From Fabrea salina (Eukaryota > Ciliophora > Heterotrichea > Heterotrichida > Fabreidae), in assembly GCA_022984795.1 (NCBI GenBank), contig JALIHJ010000015.1:248001-312000 (forward strand): a stretch of 64,000 bases of DNA, read 5' to 3'. Numbering within the stretch: position 1 is the stretch's first letter; each line of letters begins with the position of its first letter. Under the pieces are notes generated by a model. That model was not told where the DNA came from and searched no databases. It saw nothing but the letters and a program-made list of their open reading frames with translations. This document shows, piece after piece, positions 8,501 through 15,538 of this stretch. The translations under genes were made by a program, and so were the position numbers.

Positions 8501-9853
8501 TTCTTCAGTAGTGGTTTGCTTAGCAGTCAGCCAGTCTTTTAGTTTCTTAGTGCATCTGTGAACTACTTCTCTGAAGGACTCGCTTTCCCTAAAAGCATTT
8601 ACGAACTTTTTTTCGTCAATTACTTGTTTTTGGCCTGAAGCTTTCAAAAAGGCCTGTCTGGCTTCGACTTGCTTGACCTTGCCTGAAGTGAGGTTAACCA
8701 TGTAGTCCACAAAGTCGTCAACTAGTAGTTCTGGGCCTCTTTTGGCTCTGGAGTAAACCTCACTTCGGTTGTAGTCTTTGAGGGCAGACTTGACTTTTTC
8801 AATGTTTTGGTCTTTAAAGTTGTTGGGAGTAACTGAAGACTTGCTGCTGAGTATATCACTGAACACTGACACTTCTTCTTGGGGCAAAAATAAGCTTTGG
8901 ACTCCTTTTAAAAGCTGGACAGGAGAAGCACTGTACATGCCTATTTCTCTTAAAAGTGCTTTTAACTGATGTATGTTTAAAGCCAAACCTGCCTTTCTAA
9001 GGACACTTAACAACTGAGTAGGAGCTATGGGGACTCCAGGTCTCATTCCTTTAGTTTTGGACTCTTCCATCACGTCTACTTTGTGTTTCCAGATTTCTCT
9101 AGCAAAAGGCATTACAGAAGCTTTGTTGTAGTTAGCAGTGAAGTCAGTAACTATAGTGCCTGCACTTCTGGACTTAGCAATGGCTTTTCGGTCTAGTGTT
9201 CTAAGAATGTCTTTGTACCTAACTACACTTCCAGTCTTTGCTTTGCTTTGGTTTAGAAACTGGTTAATGTTTTGGTCAGTTATTTCTTCTGCAGTTAAGC
9301 TCCCCAGTATGCTTTTAAAGTCTTCAATCGGAACTGAGTTCTGGCCAGTTGGGTCTTTGGACTGGCACATTAGAGTGAACTTAGCTTTGTTTTCATTTAA
9401 AAGTTTAGTTAGGTCTAGCTGGGTAACTGGAAAGTCTTGTTCACTGTAAGAAACTTTCTTTTTGGGTAAATAAAAATCAATGCTGAGTTGGTTGTTTTTT
9501 ATCAGAAGTGTTCCAACCAGAGGAACTTCTTTGGACTGCAAAGCACCAGACTTAATCGAGGCAATGGTGTTTTGAACAGCACTTTCTAAACTAGACTTAA
9601 CTTGGGCTTCAGTCAAGTTAGCAATTGAAGCAAGTTCTGAGTAGTTGAGTCTAGTGAGTAAGGAGTTAGTGGCTGAACGAGGTCTTGCAGAACTGCTGAT
9701 TCCTAACTCTAAACTAGGAATGAATGTAGGTGTTTCTCCGTTCTTATGAATAAATGTAAAGGTTCCTAGTTTGGGAACAACTACTCCTTGTTTCAAACTT
9801 AACTTTCCTGAAAGGTACTTCCCCAAAGCACTCCAAACTATTTCTTCCGTCAT
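5585..9853 (-). CDS. Giant HU-CCDC81-like and multi-EF-hand protein
   Basis: A single 1,422-residue frame. The N-terminus (VWSALGKYLSGKLSLKQGVVVPKLGTFTF, given here in two parts: residues about 5-20 and 21-33) matches the HU-like domain of CCDC81, a centrosomal protein whose fold derives from bacterial HU. A second HU-like half (about 60-130) contains VPLVGTLLIKNNQLSIDFYLPK-type sequence. From about residue 480 to 1350 there are roughly a dozen EF-hand-like loops. About six look able to bind calcium (DINKDGQIDIND, DKNANGLVSLNE, DRDFDGVLSLND, DTDSSGVISAVE, DTNNDGQIDWQE, DIRKDGVLDMRE), and others are degenerate (DKHKIGLVDYPN, DTYKRNSVHLAD, DSERSGFLRFQN). There is no signal peptide or membrane segment. 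A calcium-responsive cytoskeletal or basal-body scaffold is a reasonable inference, not shown. The start ATG follows TAATTAA, a motif before several starts here. Confidence 0.8.
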   Translation of the reverse strand: MTEEIVWSALGKYLSGKLSLKQGVVVPKLGTFTFIHKNGETPTFIPSLELGISSSARPRSATNSLLTRLNYSELASIANLTEAQVKSSLESAVQNTIASIKSGALQSKEVPLVGTLLIKNNQLSIDFYLPKKKVSYSEQDFPVTQLDLTKLLNENKAKFTLMCQSKDPTGQNSVPIEDFKSILGSLTAEEITDQNINQFLNQSKAKTGSVVRYKDILRTLDRKAIAKSRSAGTIVTDFTANYNKASVMPFAREIWKHKVDVMEESKTKGMRPGVPIAPTQLLSVLRKAGLALNIHQLKALLREIGMYSASPVQLLKGVQSLFLPQEEVSVFSDILSSKSSVTPNNFKDQNIEKVKSALKDYNRSEVYSRAKRGPELLVDDFVDYMVNLTSGKVKQVEARQAFLKASGQKQVIDEKKFVNAFRESESFREVVHRCTKKLKDWLTAKQTTTEEGFNQIVKNFGSGGALNREQFRKAMSEFGMSWTDSDMLFRALDSKQDNQVDISEWCNLIYQETGPIQSFRDTILKHGLQPEDLIVKLSTPGSSHIEVGDLAQKLSRIDPSLGPKTAVSLATAAAGTKGYVNLRDLIDKLSYSPDSYKVDWKSQTLEVIRKNLGNRIPQLRCMFEDCDSGSKGQVTAFEFQDCLHKAEVGLNEKEIQRLATCLKTQTDSVNYYEFLESLEKTQTKESFHSVVNRIKAFIKQNKITTAELLNKLGQEVDLDKFANFLSTKIIKQASKATLLEIAQKFDINKDGQIDINDLSICLRNTESASWSHHSKDKVKSIIQDVKAALVEKRISYSEAFKNIDKNANGLVSLNEFSEGLKGIIELSEPMKGEIFRVMDKHKIGLVDYPNFLRVLKDTQLESTESTDSWNWESGVLNSVKTWIAKEDLTVEDAFRAFDRDFDGVLSLNDLQKALVEVLEVKDATPTKVERLYKLMDTYKRNSVHLADFKVLFEEKRSPEWKSAAKQQIGLFLCRKYTSTVTSFEQVSKLSDKVTFEHFQQWVDANQVLKGFNLTRDLYQQLFAYLDPHRKGYLSIKDWETAFGKFNYSLQSFQEIKDAIRSNFCDINAAFQFFLSYHKESPPNKVGKKDFVEAVQALIPKRFSQSDIKEVWSSFSKPFLGFHDFRAEFGQGKFMSTFSHSSRSTGLSSGFSSEEPLKKLQGLIRASPYSLEDVFKQMDTDSSGVISAVEFRKAIRKLGLGLTAKDIDALLSRIDTNNDGQIDWQEFSKRFKTSNTEKQVKAAAQSKLNKLRELMTAFMLSPKDAFKQFDSERSGFLRFQNFSDLLKKLSELNKEPLPSFSVLKDLFDIIDIRKDGVLDMREWLNTFKEAKQTSWEDSRQFEDICKSISKNRKLLQLSLDGVAQSGKVDFSQAKEVIGGILKERLTQPQWTKLLQPATQDGRVDYRFLLEVYKDRASSLHPKP

Positions 9854-9946
9854 TTAATTATCAGTTAGTTACACTTTAAAAACGAAAAATGGTCCTGAAA
9901 GGTCTCTGAAAAGTAATTCGGGTGACTTCCATAATGTACTCTCTAC

Positions 9947-10179
9947 TCAAACTTCGTAAGAGCCCACCAACACACTTTTCCCGTTAACTTTCTGCACAAA
10001 GGTCACTTGAGTAGTCACCACTCTGTTCATAGAGTTGTTTGCAGTTAAGTAATTTTTTTAGCTGCTTGCCAACTTTGTGCAGTGCTTACAGAAGGTTTTT
10101 GTGTTTCTTTTAGAAAGGACTTACTACGTCTTTCTCTAAAGTACTTTTTGGACTTCTGGCTGGTACAGCAGTTCCCCAT
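9947..10179 (-). CDS. Small candidate acylated protein (MGNCC...), frame broken at an A7 run
   Basis: An ATG at 10179 opens 43 codons beginning MGNCCTSQKSKKY, an N-myristoylation (Gly2) and palmitoylation (Cys4, Cys5) type start followed by a basic stretch. This frame ends at TAA just after a run of seven A. The minus-one frame then stays open with protein-like sequence (YLTANNSMNRVVTTQVTF, VNGKSVLVGSYEV) to a TGA at 9947. A one-base change in the A run would give one 77-residue protein. No 15- or 16-nt intron explains the shift. It may be a sequencing error in the homopolymer, a real frameshift, or chance. It fills the otherwise empty 349-nt gap between profilin and the EF-hand gene. No family recognised. 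Confidence 0.4.
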
Positions 10180-10202
10180 TTATAAGCTAGCGGCTAAATT
10201 AC

Positions 10203-10685
10203 TTAGTATCCTACGCTCCTCAAGTAGTCAGCGAGTTTCTCACATTGCTCGTTGCAAAGGCCTGGGTTCTGAGGAGTTCCATCTGAGGCAGCAAGAGCTC
10301 CGTTCCAGCTAGCAAAGATGACAGCCATGTTGGTTCTAACCAAGCAAGCTCCACCTCCGTGTTTCTTCAAGTAAGTTGTATGCCTTTCCTCGTCATCGTT
10401 GACAAGGAAGTATTTTTCGTTGTTGATTCGGAGACCAGCGCGATGGGTAGTGACTCCTTTGTTGGCTAAAGCTTCTTTTAAGATTTCTAGTTCGTTGACT
10501 TGGACGGATTCAGTTGACTCTCCATCATCAGTTGGCAAGTCCACATTATAAGAACCCAGAGAAAAGTTAGGGGTGGAGGCCCAGACACCCAAGTCCTGGA
10601 TTGACATGAGTGCTCCGTGCTCCACACACCCAGTAGCATCTCCCTTTTGGAGCAGTTGAGTATCGACGTATGCTTGCCAAGACAT
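10203..10685 (-). CDS. Profilin
   Basis: 160 residues from the ATG at 10683-10685; an in-frame upstream extension without an ATG is ignored. The N-terminus MSWQAYVDTQLL and the ending CEKLADYLRSVGY are hallmark profilin sequences. In between are the GALMSIQDLGVWAST strand region and the C-terminal beta strands (KYFLVNDDEERHTTYLKKHG, GACLVRTNMAVIFASW). It is longer than typical 125-140 residue profilins because of an insertion around residues 40-65 (DLPTDDGESTESVQVNELE). Profilin binds monomeric actin and poly-proline ligands and controls filament growth in the cytosol. It is divergently arranged with the START-domain gene over a 103-nt spacer. Confidence 0.92.
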   Translation of the reverse strand: MSWQAYVDTQLLQKGDATGCVEHGALMSIQDLGVWASTPNFSLGSYNVDLPTDDGESTESVQVNELEILKEALANKGVTTHRAGLRINNEKYFLVNDDEERHTTYLKKHGGGACLVRTNMAVIFASWNGALAASDGTPQNPGLCNEQCEKLADYLRSVGY

Positions 10686-10788
10686 TTTTATTCGTGGTTC
10701 GCTTATTCCAATAAGTGGTATTTTTATTAGTCTAAGTAATAAGTGTGCTTTCAAACTATAAAGTTTGCAAGTTAGACTAGTATCATAA
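10686..10788. promoter_or_regulatory. Divergent spacer (profilin / START gene) with three inverted repeats
   Basis: This 103-nt AT-rich spacer serves two divergent genes. It contains CTTATTCCAATAAG (10702-10715), CAAACTATAAAGTTTG (10752-10767), and the pair TAGTCTA (10728-10734) / TAGACTA (10773-10779) enclosing the second palindrome. Whether these are binding sites or chance in AT-rich DNA is not known. Confidence 0.4.
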
Positions 10789-11673
10789 ATGTCAGAAGAA
10801 GCAGTACAGAATAAACTTAAAGAATTCGAAAGGGCTTTTTACAACGACGACTATTGCAAAGAAGTAGAACTTTACAACTGCTTAAGTAAAGCATAACTAG
10901 AACCTTTTGAAGAAGCTAACCACCACTTAGTGATTTCCCACATTGAGTACCATCAGTTCAAAAAGGAATTCCACCACCTAAACAGAACTCAGCAACTGCT
11001 GCAAGAAGTTGAAAACTGGCAAGTAGTCAGAGAAAACAACATGATCACCATTGAAAGCAAAAGTTTAAACACCGAGTTTTTGGTTCGTGCAAAGGTTGTG
11101 ATTAACAAGCCTGCTTTTTACGTAATTGGAGTCTTGTCTGAAATAGACCTGCTAACTACTTGGATCGAACCCTTGGAAACAGCCGAGCTCCTTGCCGAAC
11201 CCTCGCTGTTCAGAAAGTTCACTCGGTATGTACTCAAGTTCCCCTGGCCCCTCAGCAACCGCGAAAGTTACTTTAGTTTTTCCGGAGTGCCTCTTCATGA
11301 CCAAAACGCAGCTTTGATCATTATGTATAGTGTGGAACAAGACCACTACTTGCACCACAAAGTTCCTCCTCCCCCTAGCCACCTTGTCAGAATGATGGTT
11401 CCGGTAGGTGGACTTTATGTGCAGTTTGTGGACTCCAACACCACTGAAGTGTCCTTTGTGGTAGAAACCAACCCTTACATAGTAAGCTTTACTTAGAAAT
11501 TTATACCTCAATCTTTAGTGAACTTCGGAACTAAGCACGTAATGTACTCAATTATGGAATCTCTGAGGAAGAGAGTCCACGAGTTTGAAGAAAGCGAATA
11601 CCTCCATAGAGTCAGGGAAAAACCCCACTATTACCAAACCCTGCGCCAGGCCTTAGAGCAAAACTTTAGTTAA
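10789..11673 (+). CDS. START-domain lipid-binding protein, two 15-nt introns
   Basis: Three exons (10789-10885, 10901-11481, 11497-11673) join without frame change into 284 residues. The first intron removes an in-frame TAA and the second an in-frame TAG. The body matches a START (StAR-related lipid transfer) fold: NWQVVRENNMITIES, VVINKPAFYVIGVLSEIDLLTTW, PWPLSNRESYFSF, a beta-strand run with VRMMVPVGGLYVQF, and a C-terminal helix beginning KFIPQSLVNFGTKHV, typical of START ends. The family binds sterols, phospholipids or ceramide in a hydrophobic cavity. There is no signal peptide or membrane segment, suggesting a soluble cytosolic protein. Start codon chosen because it gives continuous sequence through the first intron. 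Confidence 0.8.
10886..10900 (+). other. 15-nt intron 1 of START gene
   Basis: GTAAAGCATAACTAG; carries an in-frame TAA before removal. Splicing gives NCLKPFEEANHH across the junction. Confidence 0.85.
11482..11496 (+). other. 15-nt intron 2 of START gene
   Basis: GTAAGCTTTACTTAG; ends in an in-frame TAG. Splicing joins ETNPYI to KFIPQSLVNFG, the normal START C-terminal helix. Confidence 0.88.
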
Positions 11674-11686
11674 GCTGTAAATATAA

Positions 11687-12823
11687 ATGGAGGAAGACAT
11701 TCCGAGTTTGCTCGAAGCACTGCATCCTGGAGACTCCCAAAACTACGGAGAACAACTTGCAAACTTGAGTCTTACTTGGAAATACCTTGAGTCTTTGCCA
11801 CCCAACGCTAGACAAGTCAGGATTTTTTACAGGAAAATGGCCTTAAGGGACTTAGAAACTCCCAAAGGGTCACTATGTCTAATTCACGGATTTGGAGAGC
11901 ACAGTGGCAGGTTTATGAACGTAGCTGTGGAGTTTGCGCTGGAAGGGTTTGAAGTTCATTTAGGAGACTTAAGACACTTAGGCTGTTCAGGAGGAGCCAG
12001 GGCTGGCCACGACTTACTAGAACTCCAAAAAGATGTTAACCTTATACTGCAGCAAGCCCGAGAAGACTTGCCTTGCTTCATATGGGGCCACTCAATGGGA
12101 GGTCTTTTAGTAACTACAGTGCTCATTAACAACCCTTCTTTGAAGGTAAAAGCCATCATCACAGCTCCGCTCTACCGCAACCCAGCGCTTAAAGTTAACT
12201 GGTTCAAAATCCAAGCCTTAGAGTTCCTGCAACCTCTTTTGGAAATGCAAGTGATGAACTCCTACATCTGTCCAAGCTCTATCACTCGAGACGACTCCTA
12301 CCTCAAGCAAATGTTTGAAGACCGCAAAATGCTTCCTTTCTTAGGCCCAAAAATGGGCTTGAGTATGCTCCACCATATGAAGCACCTTTGGCAAGCAGTC
12401 AGGCTCTTCAAACACCCTGTGGTGTTTTTCCACGGCAAAGCAGACTCTTTAACTTGCCACAAAGCCACTGTTGAAGTCTACCAAAGGTGCACAAGCCAAG
12501 ACAAAACTCTTAAAATACTAGAAGGAGTCTACCACGAACCCCACCATGACTATGGCAGAGAGGAGTTCTTCAGCACTGTGAAGAACTGGATGGAAACCAG
12601 ACTCCAAGGCAGTCTTGGCAAAGTGGGCTCACTTAAGGTAGGTTACCCAGGACTGCCTAAGCCTTCTAAAGCCAAGTACTTAGTGTTGGCTCTTTTGCTG
12701 GTGTACTTTGTAGTTGCTTACAAGGTCAGAATTACAAACCACGAAAAGATCTGGAAGTCCCTTTCGAAGTTAGCCCTTAAACTAGGGTGGCCTATTTATT
12801 ACTTGCTAAAAGTCTTAGTTTGA
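11687..12823 (+). CDS. Monoacylglycerol-lipase-like alpha/beta hydrolase with C-terminal membrane segment
   Basis: 378 residues. The serine-hydrolase fold is clear: the oxyanion region CLIHGFGEHSGRF, the nucleophile elbow GHSMGG, the acid VVFFHGKADSLT and the catalytic His in EGVYHEPHHD. The HGxGEHSGRY-like motif and overall order place it in the Hydrolase_4 / monoacylglycerol lipase group, which cleaves monoacylglycerols or lysophospholipids. Unlike soluble MGL it ends with a hydrophobic helix (YLVLALLLVYFVVAY), so it is probably tail-anchored, and a short basic C-terminus follows. It starts 13 nt after the START gene on the same strand; both could act in lipid handling, but that link is inference from position. 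Confidence 0.82.
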   Translation: MEEDIPSLLEALHPGDSQNYGEQLANLSLTWKYLESLPPNARQVRIFYRKMALRDLETPKGSLCLIHGFGEHSGRFMNVAVEFALEGFEVHLGDLRHLGCSGGARAGHDLLELQKDVNLILQQAREDLPCFIWGHSMGGLLVTTVLINNPSLKVKAIITAPLYRNPALKVNWFKIQALEFLQPLLEMQVMNSYICPSSITRDDSYLKQMFEDRKMLPFLGPKMGLSMLHHMKHLWQAVRLFKHPVVFFHGKADSLTCHKATVEVYQRCTSQDKTLKILEGVYHEPHHDYGREEFFSTVKNWMETRLQGSLGKVGSLKVGYPGLPKPSKAKYLVLALLLVYFVVAYKVRITNHEKIWKSLSKLALKLGWPIYYLLKVLV

Positions 12824-12858
12824 TTATTTAATTCTGATATTTACAAGGTTATGTATAG

Positions 12859-13011
12859 TTACTTGGCAGTGCGTTTGATCTGCTTCTTAGGGGGCTTCAA
12901 GGCTTTTTGGGCTTGTTTGTTTCTGGCCTTTCTGACGGTGTTTTGGGTGGTTGCTTTGTGTTTGGTCTTCCTTTGAGGCATGTCGGAACCATAGAACTTC
13001 TTTTTGCCCAT
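12859..13011 (-). CDS. Very small basic protein (50 residues), unknown
   Basis: An ATG at 13011, preceded by the AT-rich GTAAAA context seen at other starts, opens 50 codons ending in TAA. The product MGKKKFYGSDMPQRKTKHKA... is about one third Lys and Arg, with almost no acidic residues, and lacks any hydrophobic segment. It resembles nuclear or ribosome-associated small proteins in composition only; no family is recognised. Support comes from the full-length open frame between two genes, the start context and the compositional order. It could still be chance. Confidence 0.5.
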   Translation of the reverse strand: MGKKKFYGSDMPQRKTKHKATTQNTVRKARNKQAQKALKPPKKQIKRTAK

Positions 13012-13060
13012 TTTTACTGCAACAGAAAACTATTTTACTCTTGGGTTTGTTATTTAGGTG

Positions 13061-14482
13061 TTAGCTTGAGAGTTTTTGGAAGTTCTGGATGCCTTCCCAC
13101 TTATTCATTAGGTGAGAAATGACTTCGTTGACTTGGGCGTTGGACTTGGTGAGGGCTTGCATTTCTTCAAGGTTTACTTGTTTGAGGTAGTCGTTGCTTT
13201 CGAGTTGCTTGCTTAGGTAAAGCACTTGGGCTCTTAGTTCAGAGTTGGTGTTGAAGAGTTGGTTGGTTTCGAGTTTGGCGTTGGTTTTTTGGGTTTCTAA
13301 GGTTTGTTGTTTTTCTAAGTTTTGGTTGAAAACGTAGTTGAGTTCTTGGTTTTTTGCTTCTAAACGAGACAAGTACTCAGACAACTCTTTGATTTGGTAT
13401 TCTAAGTTTTGGAACTTCTCAGTTTCGTTCGAGTACTCTTTTTCGAGTTTTTGAGTTTGTTCAAGCAAAGTGTGGTTTTCTTGGGTTTTTTCTTTGAACT
13501 GGGTGAGGTGGTACTGGGTTTCTTTGCGGGAGTCTTGGATTTGTTTGAGTGCTAAGTTGAGTTCTTTGCTTTCGAGTTCTCTGAGTCTTTTGGTGAGTAA
13601 GGTTTCTTGGTGGTTTTTTTCTTGTTCAATTTCAGCTTTGGCTTCAGCTATTTGTTTGGTGAGTTTTTTCTTGTCGGAGTTGAACTGGGCACAGGTTTTG
13701 TCAGCAAGGTCTTTGCCGAACTCAAGGGTTCTGGCTTTGTTTTGGAGTCTGTCTTTTTCAAGGGAGGTTTCGTCGATTATTTTTTGGAGGGACTCTATTT
13801 GGGAGTTGATGGAGGACAAAGTGGTGTCTTCTTTGATCTGGGTTTCGGCTTGAGTGATGCAGGTTTCTAGTTCGCTCAGTAGTTTGTTTTTTTCTTCAAT
13901 TAAGTAGTTTTTGTACTTCTCAGTTTCTTCAAGTTTTTCTGTGGCTTTTTGGAGTTTGAGGGTTTGTTTTTCCAGAGTTTCTTTTAGTTCGTCTGACCAG
14001 GTCTTAGCAAGGTCTCTTTCTTTGGAAATGGATTCAAAGTCCCTTTTGTTGAGGTCTTTCTGTCGAGTTTCTTTTTGAAGTGACTGTTTTAGGTTTTCGA
14101 GTTGACTTGTGAAGTACTCACTGGACTCTTTGTACTTAAAGTTTGTTTCGTTGCGTTGTTTTGAAGCCTGTTCAGTGCACATTTTCAAAGACATGTGGTG
14201 GGTGGTGAGGTCTTTGTTTTGTTGTTTGAGTTGTTGGATTTTGGCTTCTAGGTCTGCTTGCAGTTGTTTGTATTTGGACTTCAAAGCCCAAATGTTCTCT
14301 GCAAGTGGGCCTGTTTCCATGGTTTCAAAAGGAAACGAACCGCTTTGTTCTTTTTCTTTGTCCCTCAACAGGTTTAACTCTAGTTCTAAAAAGTAGATTT
14401 GCTGCTGCAGGTTGTTGATGTACTCCTCTGTAACGTCAGGTTTAGACCTAGTTTGTTTCCTACTTGACTCCCACTTTGACAT
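13061..14482 (-). CDS. Coiled-coil protein, probably cytoskeletal or ciliary
   Basis: 473 residues from the ATG at 14482; a longer frame starts at TTG and is not used. After a short basic N-terminus (MSKWESSRKQTRSKP) the sequence EEYINNLQQQIYFLELEL begins a coiled coil that continues almost to the end, rich in Glu, Lys, Gln and Leu. There is no catalytic domain, signal peptide or membrane helix. The N-terminal QQQIYFLELE motif resembles ones in axonemal and basal-body coiled-coil proteins, but I cannot name the family. Its opposite strand also stays open for up to 127 codons, a by-product of composition. Confidence 0.72.
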   Translation of the reverse strand: MSKWESSRKQTRSKPDVTEEYINNLQQQIYFLELELNLLRDKEKEQSGSFPFETMETGPLAENIWALKSKYKQLQADLEAKIQQLKQQNKDLTTHHMSLKMCTEQASKQRNETNFKYKESSEYFTSQLENLKQSLQKETRQKDLNKRDFESISKERDLAKTWSDELKETLEKQTLKLQKATEKLEETEKYKNYLIEEKNKLLSELETCITQAETQIKEDTTLSSINSQIESLQKIIDETSLEKDRLQNKARTLEFGKDLADKTCAQFNSDKKKLTKQIAEAKAEIEQEKNHQETLLTKRLRELESKELNLALKQIQDSRKETQYHLTQFKEKTQENHTLLEQTQKLEKEYSNETEKFQNLEYQIKELSEYLSRLEAKNQELNYVFNQNLEKQQTLETQKTNAKLETNQLFNTNSELRAQVLYLSKQLESNDYLKQVNLEEMQALTKSNAQVNEVISHLMNKWEGIQNFQKLSS

Positions 14483-14508
14483 GTTAAGTTTTAAATTAAT
14501 TAACAAAG

Positions 14509-15453
14509 TTAATTCTCTCTGAGAGGGATGTCTTCTCCCTCACAAACTTCACAGTCGTTGTACGTACTAGAGTACTCCCGAACTACTCGGTCCTTACTAG
14601 ATCGTTTACTCCATTTAGTTCTGGAGTTCTCGTTTTGGTTGTGGCTCCAGTTACTGCCTCCTTTGAGCTCATGGTATTCGTTACACTCTGGGTCGTAAAC
14701 GTAGTTGTACCTAGAAGCTCCTTTTGAGTCTTTCTCCAGCAAAGAAGAACTTGAACCTGAACTTGAAGTGTCGTCTTTACTTACAGTTGTGCTTTTGTGT
14801 TTCTCGAACCCTACCCCTTCAGTGTCCACTGAGTTGGTTACTGAACCTTTGTTCCAGTTCTTTTTAGAACTGCTTCTTTTGTCTAGGGTTGCTTTGTCAG
14901 CTCCTTTAGCTGAGTAGTCGTACTTCCAGTTGTCAGTGTCACTTACTACTCCAGAGCACTCTTGGTAATACTCAGACTCCGCAGTGCCTGAGTCCTGGTA
15001 GTCGTTTGCCCATTCGTTGGTCCATTCTTCCTGGGTTTGGCTTTGGGCTGAGTCAGAACCTGTGTCAGAGAAACCTTCTTCACTGTAAGTTGTGCAAGTT
15101 TCACAGACTTCAACTTCTTCCTCAGGTTCAGGCAAAACAGGTTCAACTGGTGGTTCTGGCTGAATAGGTTCAGGCTCAATTGGCTCGGGTTCTGGTTCCG
15201 GTTCTGGCTCAACTGGTTCAGGCTTTGGTTTTGGTCGGTCACAAACGCCCCCTGCGCAGACAACATTAACATTGCATTTGTTCTTGCATACATTTGAGTC
15301 TCCGTAACACTGCTTTCGTCCTCCACATTTAGGTTTTGCGCAACTTGATGAGCTACATCCTGGGAACTTCCTAAGGTTCCTGGCTACCACTTCAGCTGAT
15401 GCAAAATGCAAACACATCAATGCTATCAAGAGGATAAATCCTTTGCTTTTCAT
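14509..15453 (-). CDS. Secreted Cys-rich, PEP-repeat and Ser-rich protein
   Basis: 314 residues with a clear signal peptide (MKSKGFILLIALMCLHFASA). After it comes a compact Cys-rich module of about 45 residues (GCSSSSCAKPKCGGRKQC...), then a spacer of PEP/EPE repeats (about residues 75-110), a CETC motif, and a Ser, Asp, Tyr and Trp-rich tail with clusters such as SSSGSSSSLLEKDSK. There is no membrane anchor or enzyme domain. The leader resembles those of the next gene and of the 37.7-kb gene (K-G-F/V-x-L-L). I infer a cargo protein of extrusomes, cortical granules or cyst wall, since such proteins in ciliates are secreted and of low complexity. Function is not established. Confidence 0.75.
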   Translation of the reverse strand: MKSKGFILLIALMCLHFASAEVVARNLRKFPGCSSSSCAKPKCGGRKQCYGDSNVCKNKCNVNVVCAGGVCDRPKPKPEPVEPEPEPEPEPIEPEPIQPEPPVEPVLPEPEEEVEVCETCTTYSEEGFSDTGSDSAQSQTQEEWTNEWANDYQDSGTAESEYYQECSGVVSDTDNWKYDYSAKGADKATLDKRSSSKKNWNKGSVTNSVDTEGVGFEKHKSTTVSKDDTSSSGSSSSLLEKDSKGASRYNYVYDPECNEYHELKGGSNWSHNQNENSRTKWSKRSSKDRVVREYSSTYNDCEVCEGEDIPLREN

Positions 15454-15538
15454 TATAGTCTTTAATATGCCAACTTCTATTTATAGTTGTAGTTCAAAAT
15501 GGTGCATTAAACCTACAGCTGCCCGAAAAGTTAATTAT

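Noticed and set aside
10070-10086. GTAAGCACTGCACAAAG as a 17-nt intron in the MGNCC gene
   Set aside because: Its length would give the right register, but the joined frame meets TAA four codons later.
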